Source: Metabacillus arenae
Lineage (GTDB): Bacteria > Bacillota > Bacilli > Bacillales > Bacillaceae
Reading direction: 5' to 3'
DNA length: 64,000 bases
NCBI RefSeq assembly: GCF_014773385.1
Contig: NZ_JACXAI010000001.1
Location: 124,001-188,000, forward strand
Shown: positions 1 to 7,729 of the stretch, in pieces
Position numbering within the stretch: position 1 is the first letter of the stretch
Layout: every line of letters starts with the position of its first letter
The notes under the pieces: model-generated
What the model was told of the DNA's origin: nothing
What the model saw: the letters and a program-made list of their open reading frames with translations, nothing else
Database searches by the model: none
Translations under genes and position numbers: made by a program

Positions 1-1
1 A

Positions 2-487
2 TTTTACTGCCCCTATGAAGGAAAAATGAAGGAAACGGATGTCCTTGATTTGTGCGGGCAGTTCTCAAAAGCCGGTGTCGACGATTTAAGCGTTGCTGAT
101 ACGATTGGACTAGCTAATCCTCTTGAGGCTTACAGCTTATTTTCTAAGTTAAAAGCTTCCTTCTCGGAAACTTTGTTAACAGCACATTTTCATGATACAC
201 GCGGGATGGCGCTTGCCAATATTTTTGCAGCTCTTCAAGCAGGTATCGACCGGTTCGATAGTTCTGCAGGGGGGCTTGGAGGCTGTCCATTTGCCCCAGG
301 CAGCAGTGGAAATATTGCAACCGAGGACGTTGTCTTTATGCTTGAGCAAATGAACATTTCTACAGGCATAGACCTTTCAAAGCTATTTGAAGCGATTGAA
401 CTTGTGGAAATCTCCCTTTCCAAACCTATTTTAAGTAAACAATATTCTTTATTAAGCAAACGCCTTGGTCAGCCCCGACAAGCATAA
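2..487 (+). CDS. mvaB: Hydroxymethylglutaryl-CoA lyase, 3' part (5' end outside window)
   Basis: HMG-CoA lyase cleaves HMG-CoA to acetoacetate and acetyl-CoA, the last step of leucine breakdown. The reading frame is open from base 2, and the residues before the first internal ATG read CPYEG, a conserved part of the family, so the true start lies upstream of the window. Visible signatures are HFHDT (metal-binding histidines) and the glycine-rich loop GGLGGCPFAPGSSGN with the catalytic cysteine. The last codons (RQA and TAA) lie inside a dispersed repeat that begins around 474, so the C-terminus may have been replaced by the repeat. Gene function is secure; the native C-terminus is not. Confidence 0.93.
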   Translation, partial: FYCPYEGKMKETDVLDLCGQFSKAGVDDLSVADTIGLANPLEAYSLFSKLKASFSETLLTAHFHDTRGMALANIFAALQAGIDRFDSSAGGLGGCPFAPGSSGNIATEDVVFMLEQMNISTGIDLSKLFEAIELVEISLSKPILSKQYSLLSKRLGQPRQA

Positions 488-572
488 GACGCAAATGAAA
501 TGAAGGTGTTCTTTACCTTCAATTCATTTGTGGCTTATGACCTCAGGCGGGCTAGTCGCTGGAGCTAGACAC
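474..572 (+). repeat. Dispersed repeat family A, copy 1
   Basis: The segment carries the family landmarks CGACAAGCATAAGAC near the start and CTTATGACCT followed by CTGGAGCTAGACA near the end. Its middle is an inverted repeat built on AATGAA and TTCATT with AAGGTG and CACCTT-like arms. Related copies lie at 28312, 29999, 32024 and 63497. The copy supplies the mvaB stop codon. Confidence 0.75.
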
Positions 573-581
573 GAAAACTTG

Positions 582-688
582 GTAAAAAAACTTATACTTA
601 TCTTTGTAAAAAAACTTATACTTATCTTTGTAAAAAAACTTATACTTATCTTTGTAAAAAAACTTATACTTATCTTTGTAAAAAAACT
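582..688. repeat. 24-bp perfect tandem repeat, four units plus 11 bp
   Basis: Units start at 582, 606, 630 and 654. Each is GTAAAAAAACT followed by TATACTTATCTTT, with no mismatch between copies. The fifth, partial copy runs straight into the terminator hairpin at 687-706. Because 24 is a multiple of three, both strands show artificial repetitive open frames here that should not be called genes. The rest of the 488-790 interval holds only repeat A and the terminator. Confidence 0.95.
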
Positions 689-706
689 GCACATAAAAAT
701 GTGCAG
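680..706 (-). terminator. Intrinsic terminator of the Gfo/Idh gene
   Basis: A perfect 8-bp stem, CTGCACAT and ATGTGCAG with an AAAA loop on the plus strand, is followed on the minus strand by seven T residues. It lies about 85 bp downstream of the stop at 791. The T-run is shared with the last partial copy of the 24-bp tandem repeat. Confidence 0.85.
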
Positions 707-790
707 TGATTAGAAAAGCGGGGATAAGACGTCCTTCCTTGTGCGTTACCCCCGCCACCGATTAATCTATTTTGATTTTATTCATAAAAA

Positions 791-1822
791 TCACTCAAAA
801 ACTTTTGCAATTGTTTTTGTTTCGTTCGATTTAATCGCTGCAAGAATGACTGCTAATGATTTCATGCCTTCCTTGCCATTGATTAGTGGCTCTGTATTAT
901 CTATGATAGAAGCTACGAAGTGATCAATGACATGTGTTGTATTTTGTCCGCCTTCTTCGTTTGATTGAATTTTGCCAAGTTCGTAGTTTACAACTTCACC
1001 ATTTGTATATTGAACAACAAGCGAATATGTAGGGTTATCTTCTAAACGAATAATCGCTTTTTCACCATAAATAATCGTAGAATTATCTTCTTTTGCTGTA
1101 TAAGACCAGCTTGCTGCAAGTGTTCCAATGATGCCGCTTTCAGTTTTTAATGCACAAACAGCTGTATCATCTACATCTGCAAAATCCTTTGCAGATGTTT
1201 CAATAAATGCACCAACCTCAACAATCTCTTCTCCAAGTAAATAGCGCAGTAAATCTGACTTATGGACACCTAAATCACCCATTGCACCGATATATGCCTT
1301 TTCTTTTTCAAAAAACCAGCTTTCTTTACCGTCAACACTCCATCCTTCTGGTCCAGGATGTCCGAAAGCTGTTCTAAAGCTATAAATTTTCCCAACGGCA
1401 CCGCTTTCAATTAATTCGCGGGCAAGCTGATGTGAGCGAACAAAACGTTGGTTATGTCCTATCATTAATTTTTTGCCACTTTTATTTGCTGCCTCAATCA
1501 TACCTTCTGCTTCTTCTTGTGAAGTTGCCATAGGCTTTTCACATAATACATGAAGTCCATTGTTTAGTCCTTCAATTGATATAGGAGCATGTAAGTAATT
1601 TGGTGTACACACGCTAATGGCATCTACTTCACCGCTTTGGATTAGCTCTTTATAATCTGTATAGATTTTCGCATTATATTTGCTTGCTACTTCCTCTGCA
1701 CGATCTTCGACAATGTCACAAACGGCCACTAGCTCAACATCTTGATTTTCTGCATATTCCGGAAGATGACGATACTGTGCAATACTTCCACATCCAATAA
1801 CACCAATTCTTAATTTACTCAT
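791..1822 (-). CDS. Gfo/Idh/MocA family NAD(P)-dependent sugar oxidoreductase
   Basis: The 343-residue protein has an N-terminal Rossmann fold with GVIGCGSIAQ at residues 7-16, the family EKP motif at 95-97, and the DLGVH motif with its active-site histidine at about 183-187. Such enzymes oxidise sugars, inositols or glycosides. The ATG follows a GGGAGG ribosome site. It is the last gene of a minus-strand group with a LacI regulator and a sugar ABC importer, so the substrate is probably the imported sugar or a derivative. A glycoside 3-dehydrogenase of the YcjS type is one possibility, by analogy with the E. coli ycj cluster. The exact substrate is unknown. Confidence 0.85.
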   Translation of the reverse strand: MSKLRIGVIGCGSIAQYRHLPEYAENQDVELVAVCDIVEDRAEEVASKYNAKIYTDYKELIQSGEVDAISVCTPNYLHAPISIEGLNNGLHVLCEKPMATSQEEAEGMIEAANKSGKKLMIGHNQRFVRSHQLARELIESGAVGKIYSFRTAFGHPGPEGWSVDGKESWFFEKEKAYIGAMGDLGVHKSDLLRYLLGEEIVEVGAFIETSAKDFADVDDTAVCALKTESGIIGTLAASWSYTAKEDNSTIIYGEKAIIRLEDNPTYSLVVQYTNGEVVNYELGKIQSNEEGGQNTTHVIDHFVASIIDNTEPLINGKEGMKSLAVILAAIKSNETKTIAKVFE

Positions 1823-1973
1823 ACTTATTTCCTCCCGTTTGGATTTATATTGAAATATACTAATACTACTATAGTAGTCTATTTCCTTTACATTCTAATC
1901 GCATAAGCTTCGCATCCGGCTGAGCATTTTTCTTCAGCTTAACTTTATTATAGCGACCATTTAATTGAATTCT

Positions 1974-2948
1974 TCATTTTCTCCTTAATGAACGAACAGT
2001 ATCTCGTTCAATAATATGATGAGGATAAACCTTATTTCCTTCCGAAGAGGGATCCAATAATAAGTGGATTGCAGATTCCCCCATATCGTATAAAGGCTGG
2101 GCTACTGTCGTCAGTGGCGGGACAGCTTTTTTTGCCGCTGAGGTATTATCAAAACCTACGATTGATATCTTTTCCGGAACACTTATCCCATGTTTATATA
2201 AACATGATAATGCACCGACAGCCATTTCATCACTTGCACAAAATACCCCTGTAATAGATGGATAATTCTCTATTAATTCGGCCATCCCTTGAACACCACT
2301 ATCAAAGTGATAGTCCCCATATGTTATCATGTGATCAGTGACGGTTATTCCAGCGTCATTTAACGCATCTTTAAACCCTTTTATTCTGTCATCTCCTTTT
2401 GTGCCTGCAATCATCCCGATATGGGAATGACCCTTTTCTACTAAATATTTTATGGCATCGTAAGAAGCTTGATATTCGTTAATATTAATAGATGGAATTT
2501 TGGGATAGTTTGGTTGGGCTGCAACTACTACAACTGGTACATTCATCATTTCAATCTCTTTATAAGAATCTGGGTTAATTGCTCCACTAACCATAATAAT
2601 TCCGTCCACTCGTTTCTCATAAAGGGTTCGTAAATAATCTCTCGTACGATTATTTGTTTTACATATCATTACACTGTAACCTAAGTCCTGAGCTTGTTCC
2701 TCAATCCCTGCTAAAATTTCGCCGGCAAATAAATCCGATACTCTAGGAACCAGTACGCCAATTATCTTTGTTTGACGATTAATCAAACCTCGTGCGATAG
2801 CATTGGGTTGATAACCCAGTTCTTCGATCACTTTTTCTACTTTCTGCCTCGTCTCTTCTGAATATCCCGGCAAGTTATTGAGAATACGAGAAACAGTAGA
2901 CGCAGATACATTTGCTTTTTTTGCGACGTCTTTAATCGTAATTGACAT
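1974..2948 (-). CDS. LacI family transcriptional regulator
   Basis: The 324-residue protein starts with a LacI helix-turn-helix (ITIKDVAKKANVSASTVS, residues 3-20) and hinge. A periplasmic-binding-protein-like effector domain begins at about residue 60 (IIGVLVPRVSDLF). It lies between the permease genes and the oxidoreductase gene, about 175 bp after the permeases and 150 bp before the oxidoreductase. It is the natural candidate to bind the six GCAAACGTTTGC palindromes upstream of the binding-protein gene. That pairing is inferred from proximity and the known operator style of the family. No such palindrome was seen directly upstream of this gene itself. Confidence 0.92.
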   Translation of the reverse strand: MSITIKDVAKKANVSASTVSRILNNLPGYSEETRQKVEKVIEELGYQPNAIARGLINRQTKIIGVLVPRVSDLFAGEILAGIEEQAQDLGYSVMICKTNNRTRDYLRTLYEKRVDGIIMVSGAINPDSYKEIEMMNVPVVVVAAQPNYPKIPSININEYQASYDAIKYLVEKGHSHIGMIAGTKGDDRIKGFKDALNDAGITVTDHMITYGDYHFDSGVQGMAELIENYPSITGVFCASDEMAVGALSCLYKHGISVPEKISIVGFDNTSAAKKAVPPLTTVAQPLYDMGESAIHLLLDPSSEGNKVYPHHIIERDTVRSLRRK

Positions 2949-3122
2949 ATTGACCCAACTTTCTAATCGGACATTTCTAAAAAAAACCCTTTCATTCCAT
3001 ACACTAACTAAATTTTACAGCGTCTACTGAAATTTATCATCAATTAATTGATAAAATTTTCATTGTTCACTCCGTTTGTAAATTGCAGAACACCTCCATT
3101 CGAAGGCAGAACCATTTGCTTA

Positions 3123-3962
3123 TTATCCCTTATTTGCTCCTGCTTTTAACCCTTCAACCAAATGATCTTGAAATAAGAAAAATAATATCGTAATTGGTAA
3201 TGCAACCAAAACGGCACCTGCTGCAAAAGTCGTAAACTCAGTATTTTGACGTCCTGATACCATTTCAAACAAACCGATTGCCAGCGTTTTCTTTTCACTA
3301 GATCTTAATACAAGGCGTGCAAATATAAAGTCCATCCAAGGGCCGATAAAATTGTTTACTGCTATAAAAATTAAAATTGGTTTAGAAAGCGGCATCATAA
3401 TTTTATAAAAAATTTTAACATGACTTGCTCCATCTATTTTTGCAGCTTCCTCAAGACTCTTTGGCAAACCATCAAAGTAGCCTTTTACAAGCCAGGCACC
3501 AAATGGAATTGACCCTCCGGCATATACTAAGATTAGCCCCCAATGGTTATCCAATAAATTCATCTGCAGCAATAAAATATAGATCGCTATCATTCCCATA
3601 AATCCAGGAAACATTTGTAATACTAGCATTGTCATAAGTCCTTGCTTTCTACCTGGAAAGCGGAATCTTGAAAATGCATAAGCTGCTGTAACGACTAATA
3701 GTGTTGAAAAAATCATATTCCAAAATGCTATTTTTAGTGTGTTTTTATACCATAACAAATAATCTGTTTCTTGGAATAAATGCACATAATGTTGTAATGA
3801 TAATGACTCAGGTAGTAATCTTGTTGAGAATAATGAGTCTCCTGGATTCATTGATCCTGTAATTACCCAAATAACTGGGTATAGTACAAAGATTGCTGTA
3901 ATAGTCAAGATTAGATAAATGATCACATTACTGATTTTTTTTCTTAAACTTAAACCCATCAT
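3123..3962 (-). CDS. Sugar ABC transporter permease, MalG/MdxG type
   Basis: The 279-residue membrane protein has about six hydrophobic segments and the ABC-permease coupling loop EEAAKIDGASHVKIFYKI at about residues 171-188, where the ATPase docks. Its start ATG overlaps the stop of the upstream permease by 4 bp (ATGA), showing translational coupling. It is the second channel subunit of a carbohydrate importer, most like maltose/maltodextrin systems (CUT1 class). No ATPase gene is present nearby. In Bacillus a shared ATPase such as MsmX commonly serves several such importers. Confidence 0.9.
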   Translation of the reverse strand: MMGLSLRKKISNVIIYLILTITAIFVLYPVIWVITGSMNPGDSLFSTRLLPESLSLQHYVHLFQETDYLLWYKNTLKIAFWNMIFSTLLVVTAAYAFSRFRFPGRKQGLMTMLVLQMFPGFMGMIAIYILLLQMNLLDNHWGLILVYAGGSIPFGAWLVKGYFDGLPKSLEEAAKIDGASHVKIFYKIMMPLSKPILIFIAVNNFIGPWMDFIFARLVLRSSEKKTLAIGLFEMVSGRQNTEFTTFAAGAVLVALPITILFFLFQDHLVEGLKAGANKG

Positions 3963-5359
3963 GACATCATATCCTCCTCTTTAAATGCTCTTGTTTTTCT
4001 AAAATTCCAAATAGAGAAGAAAGCAATAACGACAAAAATTAAGATTGATACGACTGAAGCCATAGCAAATTGATTATTGTCCAAGGTTAATTTATAAATC
4101 CAGCTTATTAAAATATCTGTTGAACCAGCATAACTATAATCTATATTTATCGGCCCGCCCTCTGTCATAAGATAGATAATATTAAAATTATTAAAGTTCC
4201 CTGCAAAAGACATAATGGCAAGTGGAGCTGTTGCAAACATAATTAATGGGAATGTAATTTTACGGAATCTTTGGAATGGAGAAGCCCCATCTACCTCAGC
4301 AGCTTCATATAATTCTTTGTCAATACTTGTCATTACGCCGCTCATCAGAACCATCCAAAATGGAAAACCAAACCACATATTTACGATAATTAAGGTGATT
4401 TTCGCTAATAGAGGATCAGATAACCAGGGAACCGCTTCCGCTGTAATACCGAGGTCCATTAAGTACCTATTTATTGGACCGAATTGTCCATTAAAAATAT
4501 TTCGCATGATCAAAATAGAAACGAACTGAGGGATTGCCCACGGTAAAATAAATATACTTCTCCAAAACTTCTTTAGTTTTATTCCCTTCTGATTGATTAA
4601 TACTGCAAAAATCAGCCCTAGGAAAAACGTTGTAAGAGTTGATAAAATCGCCCAAATAACTGTCCATGAAAACACTCCATAGAAGGTAGCACTCCAGGTT
4701 TTCATCTGGAAAAGCTGGATAAATGTATCAAAACCTACCCATTCCACTAGAGCCTTAGGAGGCAAGTGATTTGGTGCAGAATAATTTGTAAAGGCTATTA
4801 AAATTCCAAAAAGTAATGGAAGGATTGTTAAGAAGGATGTAAACAGCACAGAAGGTGTTAGTAAAATATATGGAAAGCCGTTCTCCCAGATGTTCACAAA
4901 CATTTCTTTAGCACTATTTGGTTTTATTCCATTTTCTTTTTTACTAGCAACCTTATATGCATCTCGGATATTCAAGTAATAAAACCAAACAAAGAGTAGG
5001 AAAGAAATCAAAAATAGGAGTCCTTCAATCATTAAAAATATAGAATGGTCACCTTGAACAATCGTAAATCCGTCTCTTTTTTGCGGGGTTTCACCTAATG
5101 TTGTTAATCCCCACATTGCCCATTGAAATGGTACTGTCCAAAAGATTAAAAGATATAGTTCTAGTAATACAAAGCTAATCCCTTTAAAATATTGGCGGTT
5201 ATATAATTGACCAAAGCCCATAAAAATAAACGAGAAAAGAGCAGCTATTCTAGGCCTAGTAAAATAGGTGTTTGATGAAGGAACAGGTGGTTTTGGTTTT
5301 TTTGAAGAAACGTAATCTTTTTCTGCATTTTCATTTTTAGCGATCTTTGCAATTCCCAT
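3959..5359 (-). CDS. Sugar ABC transporter permease, MalF/MdxF type
   Basis: The 466-residue protein has a long N-terminal extension (residues 1-165) with its own membrane segments (around 38-75 and 107-130) before the core permease domain. The coupling loop EAAEVDGASPFQRFRKI lies at about 352-368. MalF-type subunits of maltodextrin importers commonly carry such an extension. The start ATG follows GGAGG at good spacing. The gene is separated from the binding-protein gene by a large inverted repeat and is coupled to the next permease by an ATGA overlap. Confidence 0.9.
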   Translation of the reverse strand: MGIAKIAKNENAEKDYVSSKKPKPPVPSSNTYFTRPRIAALFSFIFMGFGQLYNRQYFKGISFVLLELYLLIFWTVPFQWAMWGLTTLGETPQKRDGFTIVQGDHSIFLMIEGLLFLISFLLFVWFYYLNIRDAYKVASKKENGIKPNSAKEMFVNIWENGFPYILLTPSVLFTSFLTILPLLFGILIAFTNYSAPNHLPPKALVEWVGFDTFIQLFQMKTWSATFYGVFSWTVIWAILSTLTTFFLGLIFAVLINQKGIKLKKFWRSIFILPWAIPQFVSILIMRNIFNGQFGPINRYLMDLGITAEAVPWLSDPLLAKITLIIVNMWFGFPFWMVLMSGVMTSIDKELYEAAEVDGASPFQRFRKITFPLIMFATAPLAIMSFAGNFNNFNIIYLMTEGGPINIDYSYAGSTDILISWIYKLTLDNNQFAMASVVSILIFVVIAFFSIWNFRKTRAFKEEDMMS

Positions 5360-5382
5360 TTTAATACCTCCATTTTAAATAG

Positions 5383-5470
5383 TGAGGATGACTCATAAGG
5401 GTCAAGAGACCTAAATATCCCTTCTATAATCCGAAGTCGATAGAAGCAATTAAAGCATGAGTCATCCTCA
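5383..5470 (-). terminator. Long inverted repeat between binding-protein and permease genes
   Basis: TGAGGATGACTCAT (5383-5396) is matched by its exact reverse complement at 5457-5470, giving a 14-bp perfect stem around a 60-nt loop. The loop holds a second small stem (CTTCTAT with ATAGAAG). It sits 7 bp after the binding-protein stop and has no clear T-run. It is more likely an mRNA-stabilising or attenuating hairpin, raising binding protein over permease, than a full terminator. The role is inferred. Confidence 0.6.
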
Positions 5471-5477
5471 TTTCTGA

Positions 5478-6803
5478 CTATTTAGTTTGAGAATTAATTG
5501 CTTCCTGTATTTGCTGAACCCCTTTATCTAGTGCTGGTTTAGATTCTTCATCGTTGTTCCAAATAGCCGTTAAAGCTGCATCCATGCCGCCCCAAACAGA
5601 ATCCATAGCTGGGATATTTGGCATCGGAACTGTATGCTCAGCTTGTTCTATAAATGGCATTTTTAACTTATCCGATTTAAGCTTTTCATTCTCAAGCAGT
5701 GCTTTTGTTGGAGGCAGATTACCCGTTTGTTCAAAAAATTTCAAAAGCATTTCATCACTAGTAGCGAATTTCGCAAACAATGTAGCCGCTTTTGGATATT
5801 TACTATACGAATTTACATACAGACCTTTAACTCCGAGGAATGTTGTGGGCACTTTACCATTTTCAAGCTTCGGCATTACAGTTACACCTAGGTTTATGCC
5901 TGCATCAATACGCCCGTTCACACCCCAAGACCCTTCCATCGTATATAATTGTTTGCCTTCATTAAAGTAAGAGTTGATGACATCCGCAGTTAAATCTTCT
6001 TTTTTAAGCGGAAGGATCTCATCCCGAATTTTTTCTAATAATTCTGCAGCTTTCAATGCCGGTTCCTTGTTCAATCCAATGTCCTCAGGGTTTGTATTAT
6101 TTTCTCCGAAAATATATCCCTCATATCCACCGATAAATGAATAATTACCATAAAAATTACCAGGTTCTAACATAAACCCATATGTACCAGGATTTTGAGC
6201 CATAAACTCTTTCGACTGTTCGATTAACTCGTCCATTGTTTCGGCAGGCTTAAAACCCATTTTGTCTAGTAGATCTTTGTTATAAGCCATGGCAACGGTT
6301 TCAATTGCTAGAGGAAATCCGTACATTTTTTGTTCTCCCTCTTCATTCAATGAACTTACAGCCTCAGCCACTCCATCAATCAACCGTTCTTTATATTCAC
6401 TAGCATAATAATTATCATATATTAAACCTGCTGTAGTCATTTGCCCAACGCGGTCATGTGGAGCCATGAATACATCGCCGCCAAGCCCTGCCGGCCCGTC
6501 TGTTTCTAACTTTTTAGCTGCGTCACCATGTGCAACTTCTTCAAATGAAACTGGGACATCATATTTTTCAGTGAATTGTTCAGCGACAGATTTCATCCAT
6601 TCACCTTCAGCTTCTCCGTTACCCCATATTACTAATTCTGCTCCTTCCTCTGGTTGTAACTCTTCTGCAGCAGCGTCGTCTCCCCCATTACTGGAAGCTG
6701 CTTCATTTTTAGTTGATGCTGTTTGTTGTGAACCTGGCTTACTGCATGCTGCTAATACAAAAATCAACAATGCAATCACGAAAAAATGAATACATCTTTT
6801 CAT
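5478..6803 (-). CDS. Sugar-binding lipoprotein of ABC importer, maltodextrin-binding (MalE/MdxE) type
   Basis: The protein (441 residues from the ATG at 6803) starts MKRC, has a hydrophobic signal segment, and a lipobox LAAC with the lipidated cysteine at residue 20. A Ser/Asn/Gln/Glu-rich linker follows. The mature domain has the maltose-binding-protein landmark GGDVFMAPHDRVGQ. A GTG at 6815 is in frame, but ATG 6803 sits 6 nt after GGTGGGG and gives a textbook lipoprotein signal, so it is preferred. It is the first gene of the module and lies downstream of the operator array. The substrate is probably a malto-oligosaccharide or related glucoside; this rests on family resemblance. Confidence 0.88.
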   Translation of the reverse strand: MKRCIHFFVIALLIFVLAACSKPGSQQTASTKNEAASSNGGDDAAAEELQPEEGAELVIWGNGEAEGEWMKSVAEQFTEKYDVPVSFEEVAHGDAAKKLETDGPAGLGGDVFMAPHDRVGQMTTAGLIYDNYYASEYKERLIDGVAEAVSSLNEEGEQKMYGFPLAIETVAMAYNKDLLDKMGFKPAETMDELIEQSKEFMAQNPGTYGFMLEPGNFYGNYSFIGGYEGYIFGENNTNPEDIGLNKEPALKAAELLEKIRDEILPLKKEDLTADVINSYFNEGKQLYTMEGSWGVNGRIDAGINLGVTVMPKLENGKVPTTFLGVKGLYVNSYSKYPKAATLFAKFATSDEMLLKFFEQTGNLPPTKALLENEKLKSDKLKMPFIEQAEHTVPMPNIPAMDSVWGGMDAALTAIWNNDEESKPALDKGVQQIQEAINSQTK

Positions 6804-6928
6804 TGCAATCCCCACCCTCTTTAATTTTTTGATAAATATATGTCAATGTCTATTGGATGCTTTGACCCAAACTGACAATTGAGCATTGCTTTTTGTTGTT
6901 TTATAAACAATAAAATTTAAACTTCATA

Positions 6929-7163
6929 GCAAACGTTTGCGTTCATTTCAAATAACCGTGGAGATCTTTTTTGGCAAACGTTTGCGTTAATCCAAAAGAT
7001 GGTTTAGAGTTTTCTTAGCAAACGTTTGCGTTTTCTCCATAAAGATAGTCTAGAGTTTTCTTAGCAAACGTTTACGTTCCTCCAATAAATTGTCTAGGGT
7101 TTTCTTAGCAAACGATTGCGTTTTCTCCAATAGATTTTTCTGGTTTTTTTAGCAAACGTTTGC
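6929..7163 (-). promoter_or_regulatory. Array of six LacI-family operators at 44-46 bp spacing
   Basis: GCAAACGTTTGC occurs exactly at 6929, 6974, 7018 and 7152. GCAAACGTTTAC is at 7064 and GCAAACGATTGC at 7108. Centre spacings are 45, 44, 46, 44 and 44 bp. Flanks are partly repeated (TTTTCTTA before and GTTTTCTCC after several copies), so the array arose by tandem duplication of a unit of about 45 bp. The first site ends about 125 bp upstream of the binding-protein start codon. I could not assign one clear promoter here: TTGACA is seen near 6838-6843, but it is close to the ribosome site. Confidence 0.85.
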
Positions 7164-7196
7164 GTTCACTTCAAAAAGACTATGTAGGTTTCTATC

Positions 7197-7210
7197 AGAA
7201 AACGCTTTCA
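7197..7210 (-). promoter_or_regulatory. cre-like (CcpA) site at the end of the operator array
   Basis: Read on the minus strand the site is TGAAAGCGTTTTCT, which matches the catabolite-responsive element consensus TGWAANCGNTNWCA at all but the last position. It sits 46 bp beyond the sixth LacI operator, on the same period. Catabolite repression of the sugar importer would make sense, but this is inferred from the match. Between 7211 and 7518 I see only AT-rich sequence without a convincing gene. Confidence 0.6.
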
Positions 7211-7518
7211 TCTAACATCTATAATCCTACCTTTTTCTGTTTTATATGTCAATAACTTTTTTTGTTAACATTTATTTCTATTATTCTTCTATTATTTTAT
7301 ATTACATCAATATACATAGTTAGATCCCCTTCAAACTCTGGTACCCTCCGGAATGACACAAAAAGCTGAACTAATTGACCTTACAGACGCTATCCCACAT
7401 TCGTCATCTTTGTTTCCTCTTCAAATTGAAATAAGGGTTTTACTCACATTTAATGGTGGGGATAAAAGAAGCCTTTTTGTTAAAACCTAATAGGCAGAAA
7501 TCTGAAAGGGGTGTGCCT

Positions 7519-7626
7519 ATGTCTCAAAAAGGAAAGCCAAAAGCCGATACTGTAAAACAAACAATTGCTGCTGAAGATGTTGAAAAGGCTGTCCGTCCTA
7601 CAAAAAGACAAAATTCTAAACAATGA
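7519..7626 (+). CDS. Small basic hypothetical protein (35 residues)
   Basis: ATG at 7519 follows GAAAGGGG at 8 nt. The frame runs 35 codons to TGA at 7626, and a strong terminator follows 11 bp later. The product is hydrophilic and rich in Lys, Gln and Ala (MSQKGKPKADTVKQ at the start) with no signal or membrane segment. I do not recognise the family. The ribosome site plus dedicated terminator argue that it is a real gene. It is independent of the divergent sugar operon. Confidence 0.6.
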   Translation: MSQKGKPKADTVKQTIAAEDVEKAVRPTKRQNSKQ

Positions 7627-7637
7627 AGAGCGATCAT

Positions 7638-7676
7638 AAAGAGCCTGACTCCTGGTTTCAGGCTCTTTATTTTTAA
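7638..7676 (+). terminator. Intrinsic terminator after the small gene at 7519
   Basis: The 11-bp perfect stem AAAGAGCCTGA and TCAGGCTCTTT has a 9-nt loop and is followed by TATTTTT. It separates the small gene from yqkD. Confidence 0.88.
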
Positions 7677-7729
7677 ATATGGCTTCCCTTTGATAAAATG
7701 GGAATAAATGAACTAAAGAGGGAATGTTG

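Noticed and set aside
528-758. Open frames on both strands through the 24-bp repeat
   Set aside because: They exist only because the repeat unit is a multiple of three; there is no plausible ribosome site or natural protein composition.
6929-7209. Possible CRISPR array (regular short repeats with spacers)
   Set aside because: The repeats are 12-bp palindromes with partly repeated, similar spacers, no cas genes are near, and they match LacI operators.
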